Of a stretch of DNA of 30,890 nt, positions 1 to 8,313 are shown in pieces. The stretch spans positions 1 through 30,890 of the forward strand of contig JAGXHZ010000148.1 of assembly GCA_024635855.1 (NCBI GenBank), read 5' to 3'. The notes beneath the pieces were generated by a model. That model was given only the letters and a program-made list of their open reading frames with translations, was not told the DNA's origin and did not search any database. Position 1 is the first letter of the stretch. Each line of letters opens with the position of its first letter. The DNA is from Sulfuricurvum sp. (lineage in GTDB: Bacteria > Campylobacterota > Campylobacteria > Campylobacterales > Sulfurimonadaceae). The position numbers were made by a program, and so were the translations under genes.

Positions 1-711
1 AAAATACTCCGAGTGCATCGGATGATCGGTGATGTGAGCGCATTCGACAGGTTTAAAGGTTCCGGAACCTACGTGCAAGGTGACGAAAGCATGTGGGCGT
101 GAATGACAAACGGCTTCAAAAAGCTCGTCGGTAAAATGCAGTGAGGCAGTGGGGGCAGCAACAGCCCCCTCGTGTACGGCAAAAACGCTTTGGTATTCAC
201 GCTCGTCTTCGGAGTTGTCTTCACGACCCAGATATGGGGGGAGAGGGATGTGTCCAATGCGTTCGAGTATGGGTAAAAGTTCTTCAAAACGCAAAAGGGT
301 CCCATCTTTGGTGAACTGAACTTCGCGGGAACCGTCTTCATGGAGAGCGGTTACCGTTGCGGTAAGGTTATCGTCAAAAAGAAGGGGTGTTTGCTCTTTA
401 ACGCGCCCTTTGATGTAAACATTGAGGGTATGGGCATTGAGGGGACGGTTTATGAGCAGTTCGATAGCTCCGCTACTGGCTTTTTTACCGTACAGTCGCG
501 CTTTTATCACTTTAGTATCGTTAAAAATAAGAGCACACTCTTTAGGCAAAAATTGTTCTAATTGGTCAAAACGGGCATGAGTAATGGAGCAATCGCTTCG
601 TTTGTAAACAAGAAGTCGTGCGTGATCGCGCGGATGGACGGGATGTGTAGCTATGAGCTCACTGGGAAGTGAGTATTCATAACTGGAGGTTAACAGAGGG
701 TCTTTAATCAA
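1..711 (-). CDS. queA: S-adenosylmethionine:tRNA ribosyltransferase-isomerase (QueA), 3' part outside window
   Basis: QueA transfers and isomerises the ribosyl part of SAM onto 7-aminomethyl-7-deazaguanine in tRNA, giving epoxyqueuosine. An open minus frame runs to the window edge without a stop: 237 codons of a family usually about 340-350 long, so the C-terminus is missing. Recognisable stretches are the N-terminal SSYEYSLPSELIATHPV, then RDHARLLVY, LIFNDTKVIKARLYG, EGAVAAPTASLHFT and FVTLHVGSGTFKPV with HPMHSEY, all typical of QueA. The best start is the TTG at 711, which overlaps the tatC stop and has a purine-rich GAAGAGACGA before it; no ATG lies ahead of the conserved N-terminus. It is the last visible gene of the hemW-tatB-tatC-queA run and probably translationally coupled to tatC. 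Identity is firm; the start is inferred. Confidence 0.93.
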   Translation of the reverse strand, partial: MIKDPLLTSSYEYSLPSELIATHPVHPRDHARLLVYKRSDCSITHARFDQLEQFLPKECALIFNDTKVIKARLYGKKASSGAIELLINRPLNAHTLNVYIKGRVKEQTPLLFDDNLTATVTALHEDGSREVQFTKDGTLLRFEELLPILERIGHIPLPPYLGREDNSEDEREYQSVFAVHEGAVAAPTASLHFTDELFEAVCHSRPHAFVTLHVGSGTFKPVECAHITDHPMHSEYF

Positions 712-1489
712 TCGTCTCTTCTTCATCTTCGTAGTTTGATTCAGGCTCTTCTTTAGGTGCAGGATTAACAGCCCGAACGATGAGAATGGAAATACCATAA
801 AGAATAATCAATGGTGCCGCCATCAGAATTTGTGAGATGACATCGGGCGGGGTTAAGACAGCAGCAATAATAAAGATTAAAACGACAGCATAGCGAAAGA
901 AATCTTTCATGATTTTATCGTCGATGAGTCCTAACAGAGCAAGAAAATAACAAACAACCGGAAGCTCAAATGCAAGCCCAAAACCAAATAAGATTTTGGT
1001 GAAAAATTCAACGTACTCTCCGATATTGTACATCGGAACAAAAGAGGCACTTCCGAATTCGATAAAAAAAGCAAATCCGATAGGGGTAACAAAATAGTAG
1101 GCGAATGCTGAACCCATCAGGAACATTGCGGTTCCTCCTACGACGATGGGAATCATCATTTTTTTCTCATTGGTATACAAACCTGGAGCGATAAAAAGCC
1201 ATACTTGAGACAGTATAACGGGAAGTGCTGCGAGAAGTCCTGCAAAAAAGGAAACTTTCATCGCGACAAAAAATGCTTCCGATAGCTCTCGGGTGACAAT
1301 CATTCCCATGGCTGCTTTACGGGAGATCTTTGATGTAGCGGTAAGTGCGTCAACAAGAGGGGCGGTAATCCATGCAAGTATTGCATCGTGAAAATTCCAC
1401 ATAATGATGGACATGATAATGACTGCAAAGACGCTGATACCCAGTCGCTTGCGCAGTTCAACTAAATGAGGGCGTAAATCATCAAACAT
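704..1489 (-). CDS. tatC: Twin-arginine translocase subunit TatC
   Basis: TatC is the polytopic inner-membrane subunit that, with TatB, recognises twin-arginine signal peptides and, with TatA, moves folded proteins into the periplasm. The 261-residue product has the N-terminal LRPHLVELRKRL motif (family: HL.ELR.R), six hydrophobic segments between about residues 16 and 240, the FxPGLY-type loop (IAPGLYTNEKK, about 122-132) and the conserved TPPD in AAVLTPPDVISQ. The C-terminal tail is acidic (EDEEETID). It overlaps tatB by one base (TAATG) and its stop overlaps the proposed queA start. A likely client, a Tat-signal HiPIP, is encoded at 23002-23256. No tatA is in the window. Confidence 0.97.
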   Translation of the reverse strand: MFDDLRPHLVELRKRLGISVFAVIIMSIIMWNFHDAILAWITAPLVDALTATSKISRKAAMGMIVTRELSEAFFVAMKVSFFAGLLAALPVILSQVWLFIAPGLYTNEKKMMIPIVVGGTAMFLMGSAFAYYFVTPIGFAFFIEFGSASFVPMYNIGEYVEFFTKILFGFGLAFELPVVCYFLALLGLIDDKIMKDFFRYAVVLIFIIAAVLTPPDVISQILMAAPLIILYGISILIVRAVNPAPKEEPESNYEDEEETID

Positions 1490-1902
1490 TAAATATTCTT
1501 TTCGAGGGATTTGGTTTCAATAGGTTGAGTCTCTTTTGCTTTTGGAGCGAAGGTAATGACTTCTGCTTCTTTAGGGGCGGAGGGGGCTTGAGGTGTAATG
1601 ATATTAAGATCAAGATCATTTTTAATCGATTGAACTTCACTTCCGATTTCAGTGATATTGGTCATCCGTTCGAGCTCTGAACTTGCATCTGTAAGTTCTT
1701 TTTTGTAGTTGAGAGCTTCTTGTTTCATTTCAGAAAAATTCATTTCCTCTTCGATGCTTGCGCGGGCTGAGTTGACCGTTCCTTTGACGCTGCGAAAAAA
1801 CTTGGCAATATCCACCATAGTGCCCGGAAGTTTGTCCGGTCCTAAAAATAGTATTGCAATGATAACAATAAGTAGAATTTCGCCGATGCCCATACCAAAC
1901 AT
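1489..1902 (-). CDS. tatB: Twin-arginine translocase subunit TatB
   Basis: TatB forms the signal-peptide receptor with TatC. The 137-residue protein has the standard plan: a short N-terminal membrane helix (GEILLIVIIAILFLGPDKLP, with Glu8 and the Gly-Pro hinge), then an amphipathic helix (VDIAKFFRSVKGTVNSAR) and a long charged, poorly conserved tail. Length and the immediate one-base overlap with tatC favour TatB over the shorter TatA. The ATG at 1902 is preceded by TAGG nine to twelve bases upstream. The gene follows hemW by 47 bases; that gap contains TGCTAAAAT (minus strand), which could be its own extended -10 box. Confidence 0.94.
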   Translation of the reverse strand: MFGMGIGEILLIVIIAILFLGPDKLPGTMVDIAKFFRSVKGTVNSARASIEEEMNFSEMKQEALNYKKELTDASSELERMTNITEIGSEVQSIKNDLDLNIITPQAPSAPKEAEVITFAPKAKETQPIETKSLEKNI

Positions 1903-1949
1903 ATTATTTGCCTAATGCTAAAGATAAAGCAATTTTAGCAAAAAAAGAT

Positions 1950-3011
1950 TTAATAACCCTCAACTCTCAATGCAATTTCATCCGCAAGGAGAAAATTAGG
2001 GTTGAAGTAGCGTCCATCGTGATGTTTTAGCATCTTCTCGTCGTAAAGCAGTTGAGCGGTTTTGAGTTGATTTTTAGAGAGGATTGTTTCATCCACCCCA
2101 ATGCAGCTGCGAAATCCTAAAAAAAGTTTTTCACTTAGGAGAGCTTTTTCATCGAGGGGCTCTTCGCTGATTTCGAGCGGATGTTCTATATAATAGTCAA
2201 TATCCACAGAAGGATAATATCGACAGTTGTCTAAAAAACCAACGGCACCTGCACCTAGACCGATGTAGTTTTTTCCTTCCCAGTATCCGAGATTGTGTAT
2301 CGATTTACTTTTACCGAAATTCGAAATTTCGTATTGCTCAAATCCCTGTGAGGCTATTTTTTCAAAAAGCCATTGGGTCAGTTCCAGTTCTTCTCGTGCG
2401 AGTTGTGGAGTTTTTTCAAAGGCAGTATGCTCTTCGATGGTGAGGGAATAGAGGCTGATATGATCGATGGGAAGAGAAAAAGCATGGGTAATATCATTTT
2501 GCAAAAGTTCTTTAGTATCACCTGCTACTCCATAAATAAGATCTATCGAGGGGTGTTTAAATCCAATTTTTTGAGCATTATGAATAGCATTGAGTGCATG
2601 GATCGTGTTGTGGGCACGTCCTAGGGTTTTAAGTTTTTCATCATTAAAACTTTGCACCCCAAAGCTGATTCGATTGACTCCTAGAGCGTACATTCCCTCT
2701 AGCCATTCGAATGTTGCACTGTTAGGGTTGGCTTCGGAGGTGATTTCGGCATCAGGTGCTAAAAAAGGACGAATGGTATTGAAAATTTCTGTATACAGAC
2801 TTGGATCCACGGTTGAGGGAGTTCCTCCGCCGATAAAGACGGTTTCGATGAGCTGGGAAGGATTAACACCAAAACGTTTGAGTTCGAAATCGAGTTGAAC
2901 ACTAAGGGCTTGCATGTAGTGCTCACGCTGCGAAAATTTATCAACATAAGAATTAAAAGCACAATAAGAGCATTTGCTGTCGCAAAAAGGGATATGAATG
3001 TATAAAAGCAT
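1950..3011 (-). CDS. hemW: Radical SAM protein HemW (HemN-like haem chaperone)
   Basis: HemW is a radical-SAM family member long annotated as oxygen-independent coproporphyrinogen III oxidase but now regarded as a haem-binding chaperone. The 353-residue protein begins MLLYIHIPFCDSKCSYCAF, containing the CxxxCxxC motif (Cys9, 13, 16) that holds the [4Fe-4S] cluster, followed by ETVFIGGGTPS and NRISFGVQSF, both typical. It is short and lacks the extra N-terminal Cys region of true HemN, so HemW is preferred. The conserved protein starts at the ATG itself, so the start is secure. A TATAAT ends only five bases before that ATG and there is no Shine-Dalgarno, so the mRNA is probably leaderless. It is divergent from rppH. 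Confidence 0.93.
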   Translation of the reverse strand: MLLYIHIPFCDSKCSYCAFNSYVDKFSQREHYMQALSVQLDFELKRFGVNPSQLIETVFIGGGTPSTVDPSLYTEIFNTIRPFLAPDAEITSEANPNSATFEWLEGMYALGVNRISFGVQSFNDEKLKTLGRAHNTIHALNAIHNAQKIGFKHPSIDLIYGVAGDTKELLQNDITHAFSLPIDHISLYSLTIEEHTAFEKTPQLAREELELTQWLFEKIASQGFEQYEISNFGKSKSIHNLGYWEGKNYIGLGAGAVGFLDNCRYYPSVDIDYYIEHPLEISEEPLDEKALLSEKLFLGFRSCIGVDETILSKNQLKTAQLLYDEKMLKHHDGRYFNPNFLLADEIALRVEGY

Positions 3012-3016
3012 ACGGG

Positions 3017-3022
3017 ATTATA
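3017..3022 (-). promoter_or_regulatory. -10 box of hemW, predicting a leaderless transcript
   Basis: Read on the minus strand this is TATAAT followed by CCCGT and the hemW ATG. With a transcript start six to seven bases after the -10 box, the mRNA would begin at or within a base or two of the start codon. No -35 box is evident, as is usual for sigma-70 promoters of this phylum. Confidence 0.6.
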
Positions 3023-3044
3023 GTATTTTTAATGGCGAATAGTT

Positions 3045-3050
3045 TACAAT
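3045..3050 (+). promoter_or_regulatory. Probable -10 box of the rppH-lysC-hobA-holB-folP operon
   Basis: TACAAT in the context AGTTTACAATACG lies 33 bases before the rppH ATG, in the 72-base gap between divergent hemW and rppH. It is the best -10 candidate on the plus strand here. Confidence 0.5.
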
Positions 3051-3083
3051 ACGCGATAAAATCAACTAAAAAGATCATCTATT

Positions 3084-3554
3084 ATGAGTCAAACAAAATT
3101 TTATCGCCCCAATGTTGCTGCGGTAATCGTTTCCCATGAGTATCCTGATAAAAAAGAAATTTTTATTGCTGAACGTAATGATATGAACAATGTTTGGCAG
3201 TTTCCCCAAGGGGGAATCGATGAGGGCGAATCGGCTGAAGAGGCACTTTTTCGTGAGCTTAAAGAAGAAATAGGGACTAAGAAAGTCGAAATAATCGCAG
3301 AGTATCCAGATTGGATCGCCTATGATTTTCCTTCGCATGTTGCGGCAAAAATGACACCGTTTGCGGGACAAAAACAACGTTATTACCTCGTACGTCTTAA
3401 AGAGGGGGCAAAAATTGATTTAGATACCAAGCATCCGGAATTTAAGCAATACCGTTTTGTTAGAATGGATGATCTATTTGAAAACATTGCCCATTTTAAA
3501 AAACCGATCTATGAGCAAGTAATTTTACATTTTAAAGCGGAGGGATATTTGTAA
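3084..3554 (+). CDS. rppH: RNA pyrophosphohydrolase RppH (Nudix hydrolase)
   Basis: RppH removes pyrophosphate from the 5' end of mRNAs, priming their decay; in pathogens of this phylum the same protein was called NudH/InvA. The 156-residue protein has a complete Nudix box, GGIDEGESAEEALFRELKEEIG (about residues 44-65; shown in two parts it is GGIDEGES and REL.EE.G), with the RELxEE catalytic glutamates. FYRPNVAAVIVSH at the N-terminus and WQFPQGGID just before the box are the RppH pattern, as is YYLVRL in the second half. It is first in a tight operon and shares TAATG with lysC. Confidence 0.94.
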   Translation: MSQTKFYRPNVAAVIVSHEYPDKKEIFIAERNDMNNVWQFPQGGIDEGESAEEALFRELKEEIGTKKVEIIAEYPDWIAYDFPSHVAAKMTPFAGQKQRYYLVRLKEGAKIDLDTKHPEFKQYRFVRMDDLFENIAHFKKPIYEQVILHFKAEGYL

Positions 3555-4765
3555 TGGTAATCGTACAAAAATTCGGCGGGACGAGTGTTGGCGATTTGGA
3601 GCGTATCCAAAATGTTGCCATGCGTGTTGCCAAAACACTAAAAGAAGGTCACCAAGTCGTCGCCGTAGTCTCAGCTATGAGCGGTGAGACGAATAAGCTG
3701 ATCGCGTATGCTGAACATTATACCGCCAGTCCTGAACGAAGCGAAGTGGATATGCTTTTAAGCTCAGGCGAGCGTGTAACGGCAGCACTGCTTTCCATCG
3801 CTCTTAATGCGATGGGGCATCCTGCTGTATCTATGAGCGGTCGTCGTGCAGGTATCGTGACGGATAACGTTCACACCAAAGCTCGCATCGAGAGTATTGA
3901 TCCTTCGTTGATGCGCGAACAGCTGGCACTAGGCAAGGTCGTCGTTGTTGCAGGATTTCAAGGGGTCAGTGAAGAGGGTCAAGTAACGACATTGGGACGT
4001 GGCGGATCGGATCTCTCAGCGGTAGCACTAGCCGGTGCATTGGAAGCTGATTTATGTGAAATTTACACCGATGTCGATGGGATCTATACGACTGATCCGC
4101 GCATCGAGCCAAAAGCCAAAAAGATGGATAAAATCAGTTATGACGAAATGCTGGAACTGGCATCACTTGGAGCTAAAGTACTTCAAAACCGTTCAGTTGA
4201 GCTCGCAAAAAAACTCAATGTTAATCTCGTAACCCGCTCCAGTTTCACCGATGCTGAGGGGACACTTATCACAAAGGAAGAAAATATTATGGAAAAACCA
4301 CTCGTTAGCGGCATTGCGCTGGATAAAAATCAAGCTCGCGTATCTCTAAGTGGAGTTATTGACCGTCCGGGAATTGCGTCGGATATTTTTACCCGTTTGG
4401 CAGACAACAGTGTGAACATTGATATGATTATTCAAACACTTGGGCACGATGGAAAAACCAGTCTTGATTTTACCGTCCCTAAAACAGAATTATTGGATGC
4501 GAAAAATATCGTTGAGCAGTTTGTGGGTGAAGGTGAGATTAGCGAAGCCAGTTACGATGAAAATATTTGTAAAGTATCCATCGTCGGTGTGGGGATGAAA
4601 TCACATACGGGTGTTGCGGCAAAAGCGTTTCAAACCATGGCACGTGAAAACATCAACATTATGATGATTTCAACTTCTGAGATCAAAGTATCGATGGTCG
4701 TTGCTGAAAAATACGCCGAACTATCGGTTCGCTCACTTCACAGTGCCTATTCGTTGGATCAGTAA
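3554..4765 (+). CDS. lysC: Aspartate kinase
   Basis: Aspartokinase phosphorylates aspartate, the first step to lysine/diaminopimelate, threonine and methionine. The 403-residue monofunctional enzyme has the N-terminal kinase signature VIVQKFGGTSVGD, then MLLSSGERV, TLGRGGSDLSAVALA and the TDVDGIYTTDPR substrate segment. Two C-terminal ACT domains follow (about residues 260-330 and 340-400; VSLSGVIDRPGIAS, and VSIVGVGMKSHTGVAAK), the usual site of allosteric lysine/threonine binding. Length fits the single-domain LysC family. It overlaps both rppH and hobA by one base (TAATG), indicating coupled translation. An internal start giving a separate beta chain, as in Bacillus, was not examined further. 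Confidence 0.96.
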   Translation: MVIVQKFGGTSVGDLERIQNVAMRVAKTLKEGHQVVAVVSAMSGETNKLIAYAEHYTASPERSEVDMLLSSGERVTAALLSIALNAMGHPAVSMSGRRAGIVTDNVHTKARIESIDPSLMREQLALGKVVVVAGFQGVSEEGQVTTLGRGGSDLSAVALAGALEADLCEIYTDVDGIYTTDPRIEPKAKKMDKISYDEMLELASLGAKVLQNRSVELAKKLNVNLVTRSSFTDAEGTLITKEENIMEKPLVSGIALDKNQARVSLSGVIDRPGIASDIFTRLADNSVNIDMIIQTLGHDGKTSLDFTVPKTELLDAKNIVEQFVGEGEISEASYDENICKVSIVGVGMKSHTGVAAKAFQTMARENINIMMISTSEIKVSMVVAEKYAELSVRSLHSAYSLDQ

Positions 4766-5316
4766 TGCGTCAATTTGACCAGTGGACTCTCGATGCGGTA
4801 CGCGCAGAGGGGGCATCAATGAGCTGGTTTGAAGAACAACGCTATGAGTGGATTCCCCAAATTGTGAATGTCATGGATCAAATCATGCAAGGACACACGA
4901 TTGTTGTTGTGACCGATCATGAACGACGATGGTTTTCACACTATATTACTGAGTCGATTAACAAGCGCACCAAAGAACGTCCTATGATACCGATCGTCTC
5001 TTTAGAAGCGCTGCATCCGCATTTAAATCTGATGCGAGACGCTGAATCGATCGATATGCTCAATGATATGCTGGATCTCTCTTATAATGGAAAATATTTC
5101 TTTTGGTACATTGGAAAAGGGGGCGATGAGCGTCGTGCTGACATCGTCAAGCGTTCCAACGGTGCATTCATTTGGATGATGGATGAAAATTATCCCAATT
5201 CTTTGTTACTTAGATCGTATGATTCACACATTGACATCAAGCTTCTTCAGCTTTATCGGCTTCTTGACCGCACGTTAGCCGGTGTATTATTTGGGGAGAT
5301 AGATGTTCACGCTTGA
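4765..5316 (+). CDS. hobA: DnaA initiator-associating protein HobA
   Basis: HobA is the phylum-specific structural and functional equivalent of E. coli DiaA: a tetramer with a SIS-like fold that binds DnaA domain I and helps build the initiation complex at oriC. The 183-residue product matches the H. pylori protein in length and layout as I recall it, with an N-terminal MSWFEEQRYEWIP, IVVVTDHERRWFSHYI in the first strand-helix unit, FFWYIGKG in the centre and DIKLLQLYRLLDRTLAGVLF at the C-terminus. It lies between lysC and holB, as in H. pylori and Campylobacter, so replication genes are co-expressed with amino-acid and folate genes. It overlaps lysC by one base and holB by 14. Confidence 0.88.
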   Translation: MRQFDQWTLDAVRAEGASMSWFEEQRYEWIPQIVNVMDQIMQGHTIVVVTDHERRWFSHYITESINKRTKERPMIPIVSLEALHPHLNLMRDAESIDMLNDMLDLSYNGKYFFWYIGKGGDERRADIVKRSNGAFIWMMDENYPNSLLLRSYDSHIDIKLLQLYRLLDRTLAGVLFGEIDVHA

Positions 5317-5926
5317 GCGAGGAGGCATCATTATCACCCAGCGATTTGAAGAAAAATCACTGGAAATCGAGCAAACTTTATTGCCTTTGCGAAGTGTCCG
5401 TTTTATCTGTGAAGATTTTAAAATCGAAGACGCTAAAGAAGTGATTGCCGAAGCGTATAAAAGTGAAGAAAATACTAAAACGCTTATTATTGGAGCAAAA
5501 AGCTTCACCGTTCCTGCCCAAAATGCTTTGCTGAAAATCCTCGAAGAACCCCCTAGAAATATTGTCTTTATTTTGATGGCTCCTAATAAAAGTACATTTT
5601 TACCAACGGTTCGCTCTCGAATGTCACTGCAAGTCGAGCAAGAGGATAAAAACCATAAGCCCATTTCTTTGGTACTGCGCCAACTGGATATTTCAGAGAT
5701 GTTTAGATGGGTAAAAGAGCACGATAAGCTCAAAAAACATGAAGCAAAAGAGTTGATTGAAAACCTTTTTCATCATGCTGTGTATGAAGAAAGGTACAGT
5801 TTATCCGCCGTACAAATAGAGGGATTTGAAAAAGCATTTCGACTTATCGAGCTCAATGGACGGATACAAAGCATTCTGATTATGCTGTTGATGAATTTTC
5901 TCAAAGAAGCCAAGCGTGCACGTTGA
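5303..5926 (+). CDS. holB: DNA polymerase III subunit delta' (HolB, short form)
   Basis: Delta' is a structural subunit of the clamp loader. At 207 residues this is much shorter than E. coli HolB (334), as usual in Campylobacterota. It keeps the part around sensor 1: KTLIIGAKSFTVPAQNALLKILEEPP, then NIVFILMAPNKSTFLPTVRSRM, which is the delta'/gamma signature (NALLK.LEEPP and L.T..SR). There is no Walker A motif, as expected for delta'. The ATG at 5303 lies inside hobA with a 14-base overlap; it reads MFTLERGGIIITQRFEE. A later start is conceivable, but no better ribosome-binding site was found. The 3' end overlaps folP by 11 bases. Confidence 0.88.
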   Translation: MFTLERGGIIITQRFEEKSLEIEQTLLPLRSVRFICEDFKIEDAKEVIAEAYKSEENTKTLIIGAKSFTVPAQNALLKILEEPPRNIVFILMAPNKSTFLPTVRSRMSLQVEQEDKNHKPISLVLRQLDISEMFRWVKEHDKLKKHEAKELIENLFHHAVYEERYSLSAVQIEGFEKAFRLIELNGRIQSILIMLLMNFLKEAKRAR

Positions 5927-7055
5927 ACATCTCTCTTCTTCCTTTAATCTTAAAAAAACGCTTAAAGAGCTTGGTGTTGATGGCGGAGGGGTCACTATTT
6001 TGAGTGACAAAGGGCAAATCCATCTGATTGCCATCAAAAATTTGCATGTAGGCGCTGCCAATATTCTCAAGCAAGATGCTTTGAGTATTGGGGCAGATTT
6101 AGCTGTCCCAAAAGGGACTGTAACCGCATCAACTCCTCATGTGAATGCACTGTTAATCGCCAATGAGAGACAATTAAAAGAGTTGGTGCAAAAAGAGAAA
6201 GCTCAACCCTTTGGTCTCAAAAGTGTTTCGCAGGAATTAGCGCGTTTTTGTGGACTGCATTTCTCTCAAAAAGTCGAGGTTATGGGTATTATCAATGCCA
6301 ATGATGACAGTTTTTACGCGTTAAGTCGATTTAAAGAGTCAAGCGCGGTAGAAAAAATCGAAGAGATGATAGTTCAGGGTGCAGACATTATCGACATCGG
6401 AGGCGTTTCGAGCCGTCCGGGAAGTATTGGGATCAGTTCTGAAGAAGAATTGGCCCGAGTAAAGCCTATTATTGATCTGCTTTACCATGAAAAAACGTAT
6501 GAAAGAATTCGTTTGAGTTTGGACAGTTATTCACCAAGAGTAATCGCATATGCACTCGAGAGAGGATTTCACATCATTAATGATATTACAGGGCTTGCTA
6601 ATGATGAGGTTGCAAAACTCTGCGCTGCACATAAGGCTGCCGTAGTCATTATGCATGCACTTGGGGATCCTCATGCTATGCAAAGTAACCCGCAATATAC
6701 TTCCATACTTCATGAAGTGGAGAATTTTTTTGTTGAACGTTTAGAAAAAGCAGATAAATTTGGAATTTCTGATGTGATTTTAGACTGCGGTATCGGTTTT
6801 GGAAAACGCTTGGATGACAATTTGGAATTGATACGTCATCAAAAACATTTTTTGGCTTTTGGGAAACCATTATTGGTCGGTGCGAGCCGTAAATCAATGA
6901 TTGACTCTATTTCACCCTCAAGCAGTGAAAATCGTCTTGCGGGAACGTTGGCAATCCATCTTAAAGCGATTGAAGAGGGTGCTTCGATTGTTCGTGTTCA
7001 TGATGTAAAAGAGCATATCCAAGCCATCGCCTTATGGAAAGAATTGAGAGGTTAG
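5916..7055 (+). CDS. folP: Dihydropteroate synthase (FolP) with N-terminal extension
   Basis: FolP condenses dihydropterin pyrophosphate with p-aminobenzoate in folate synthesis and is the sulfonamide target. The 379-residue protein has an extension of about 120 residues (with ILKQDALSIGADLAVPKG and NALLIANERQLKEL) before the TIM-barrel domain; I recall a similar extension in Helicobacter and Campylobacter FolP. Domain motifs are MGIINANDDSFY (others: NVTPDSF), DIIDIGGVSSRPGS (GGESTRPG), LSLDSYSPRV, HIINDITG, VIMHALGDP, LLVGASRKSMI and SIVRVHDV. The two loop motifs are divergent but the SRK and RVHDV residues are intact, so an active enzyme is expected. The start is the GTG at 5916, 11 bases inside holB. 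Confidence 0.92.
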   Translation: MHVEHLSSSFNLKKTLKELGVDGGGVTILSDKGQIHLIAIKNLHVGAANILKQDALSIGADLAVPKGTVTASTPHVNALLIANERQLKELVQKEKAQPFGLKSVSQELARFCGLHFSQKVEVMGIINANDDSFYALSRFKESSAVEKIEEMIVQGADIIDIGGVSSRPGSIGISSEEELARVKPIIDLLYHEKTYERIRLSLDSYSPRVIAYALERGFHIINDITGLANDEVAKLCAAHKAAVVIMHALGDPHAMQSNPQYTSILHEVENFFVERLEKADKFGISDVILDCGIGFGKRLDDNLELIRHQKHFLAFGKPLLVGASRKSMIDSISPSSSENRLAGTLAIHLKAIEEGASIVRVHDVKEHIQAIALWKELRG

Positions 7056-7057
7056 AA

Positions 7058-8227
7058 ATGAGCAGTAGTGTGATTGTTATTATTACGTTATCTTTATTGG
7101 TAATGTTTTCACCTTTTCTATCCCGTGTAACGAGAGTGAATGTTGTAGTAATCGAAATATTACTTGGGAGTCTCGCCGGGTATTTTGGTTTTTTAGTTGA
7201 AACGGAATTGTTTAAAATTATTGCAAAAGTTGGTTTTTTATATCTCATGTTCTTGGCAGGGATGGAGGTCAATCTCAAAGAGTTTGGGTTTGCCAAATCG
7301 TCATTATTGCGTCGAACAGTTATTTATTTTGTGATGCTGTATACAGGTTCACTTACACTATTTTTCTATTTTGATTTGAGTGCTGTCTATTTGGTTGCTA
7401 TTCCGATTTTTTCTCTTGGAATGTTGATGGCATTGGTAAAAGAGTATGGTAAAAACCAGCCATGGCTCGCACTGGCTCTCAATATCGGGATTATTGGAGA
7501 ACTGGTAAGTATTATGGCACTGACCATTTTAAGTGGCGGATTAGAGTATGGATACAACCGTGAATTTGCATTTACTTTAGGTGGATTATTTATCTTTATG
7601 ATCGGTTTTATCTTCTTTTTTAAAGGGATCCGAGTTCTTTTTTGGTGGTATCCTGGACTAAAGACATTAATTATGCCTCATGATGATAGTAAAGATCAGG
7701 ATATTCGATTTTCAATGGCGCTGATGTTTTTAATGATTGCTGTGATGCTTTATCTTAAAATCGATGTGGTTCTAGGAGCTTTTTTGGCAGGAGTGTTTGT
7801 AGCAACGTATTTTAAGCACAAAAAAGAGCTTCCTGAAAAACTTTCCTCATTTGGTTTTGGATTTTTAGTTCCGATCTTTTTTATACACGTTGGATCTACA
7901 CTTGCTCTGGATGCGTTTACGGATACTAAGATTTTATTGATGGCACTATTTCTTGCCAGTGCTATTATTGGAATTCGACTTGTTAGCTCTTTTGTGGCAT
8001 ATAGCGGTTATTTGGGATGGAAAAATACGATTCTATTTTCACTGAGTGATTCGATGCCTTTGACGTTTACGGTTGCAATCGCAACATTAGGATATGAAGC
8101 GGCTGCGATTAGCCATGATGAATATTACTCATTTATTGTTGCCAGTATGGGCAGCGGTATTTTTTTGATGATTCTGATCAAAATTCTTTACAATTTTTTC
8201 TATCCCGATAAGGAGAAAAAATCATAG
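7058..8227 (+). CDS. Cation/proton antiporter of the CPA2 (KefB/NapA-like) family
   Basis: A 389-residue integral membrane protein with about 11-12 hydrophobic segments, organised like the Na+/H+ exchanger (PF00999) domain: NVVVIEILLGSLAGYFGFL, VGFLYLMFLAGMEVNLKEF (CPA2: FL.G.E.....), an IIGELVSIMAL helix and VVLGAFLAGVFVATYF. It has no cytoplasmic RCK/TrkA-N domain, so it is an antiporter core alone. The ion (Na+ or K+) cannot be decided from sequence. I chose the ATG at 7058 rather than 7034 because GAGAGG lies eight to thirteen bases before it and the upstream option adds a charged peptide inside folP. The gap to folP is two bases, so it is probably in the same operon. Confidence 0.82.
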   Translation: MSSSVIVIITLSLLVMFSPFLSRVTRVNVVVIEILLGSLAGYFGFLVETELFKIIAKVGFLYLMFLAGMEVNLKEFGFAKSSLLRRTVIYFVMLYTGSLTLFFYFDLSAVYLVAIPIFSLGMLMALVKEYGKNQPWLALALNIGIIGELVSIMALTILSGGLEYGYNREFAFTLGGLFIFMIGFIFFFKGIRVLFWWYPGLKTLIMPHDDSKDQDIRFSMALMFLMIAVMLYLKIDVVLGAFLAGVFVATYFKHKKELPEKLSSFGFGFLVPIFFIHVGSTLALDAFTDTKILLMALFLASAIIGIRLVSSFVAYSGYLGWKNTILFSLSDSMPLTFTVAIATLGYEAAAISHDEYYSFIVASMGSGIFLMILIKILYNFFYPDKEKKS

Positions 8228-8245
8228 TTTTCAGCAAAAACAAGG

Positions 8246-8251
8246 TACAAT
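8246..8251 (+). promoter_or_regulatory. Probable -10 box of motAB
   Basis: TACAAT in AAGGTACAATCGACC, 62 bases before the motA TTG, suggests a sigma-70-type promoter in the 86-base gap after the antiporter gene. I saw no convincing sigma-28 or sigma-54 element nearby. Confidence 0.45.
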
Positions 8252-8313
8252 CGACCGATTATGAGTTATAGAAACAATAAAAATAAAATTAGTTTAGCGG
8301 AGAAGGAGTTCCT

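Noticed and set aside
69..341. Minus-strand open frame of 90 codons
   Set aside because: Out of frame with queA and rich in unlikely composition; queA covers it entirely.
340..561. Plus-strand open frame of 73 codons
   Set aside because: It is the antisense of queA, whose conserved residues run through the same bases on the minus strand.
5287..5733. Minus-strand open frame of 148 codons over holB
   Set aside because: Antisense to HolB with the composition of a shadow frame.
7034..7057. Upstream ATG for the antiporter gene
   Set aside because: It adds MERIERLE inside folP; the ATG at 7058 has GAGAGG at suitable spacing and starts at the first membrane helix.
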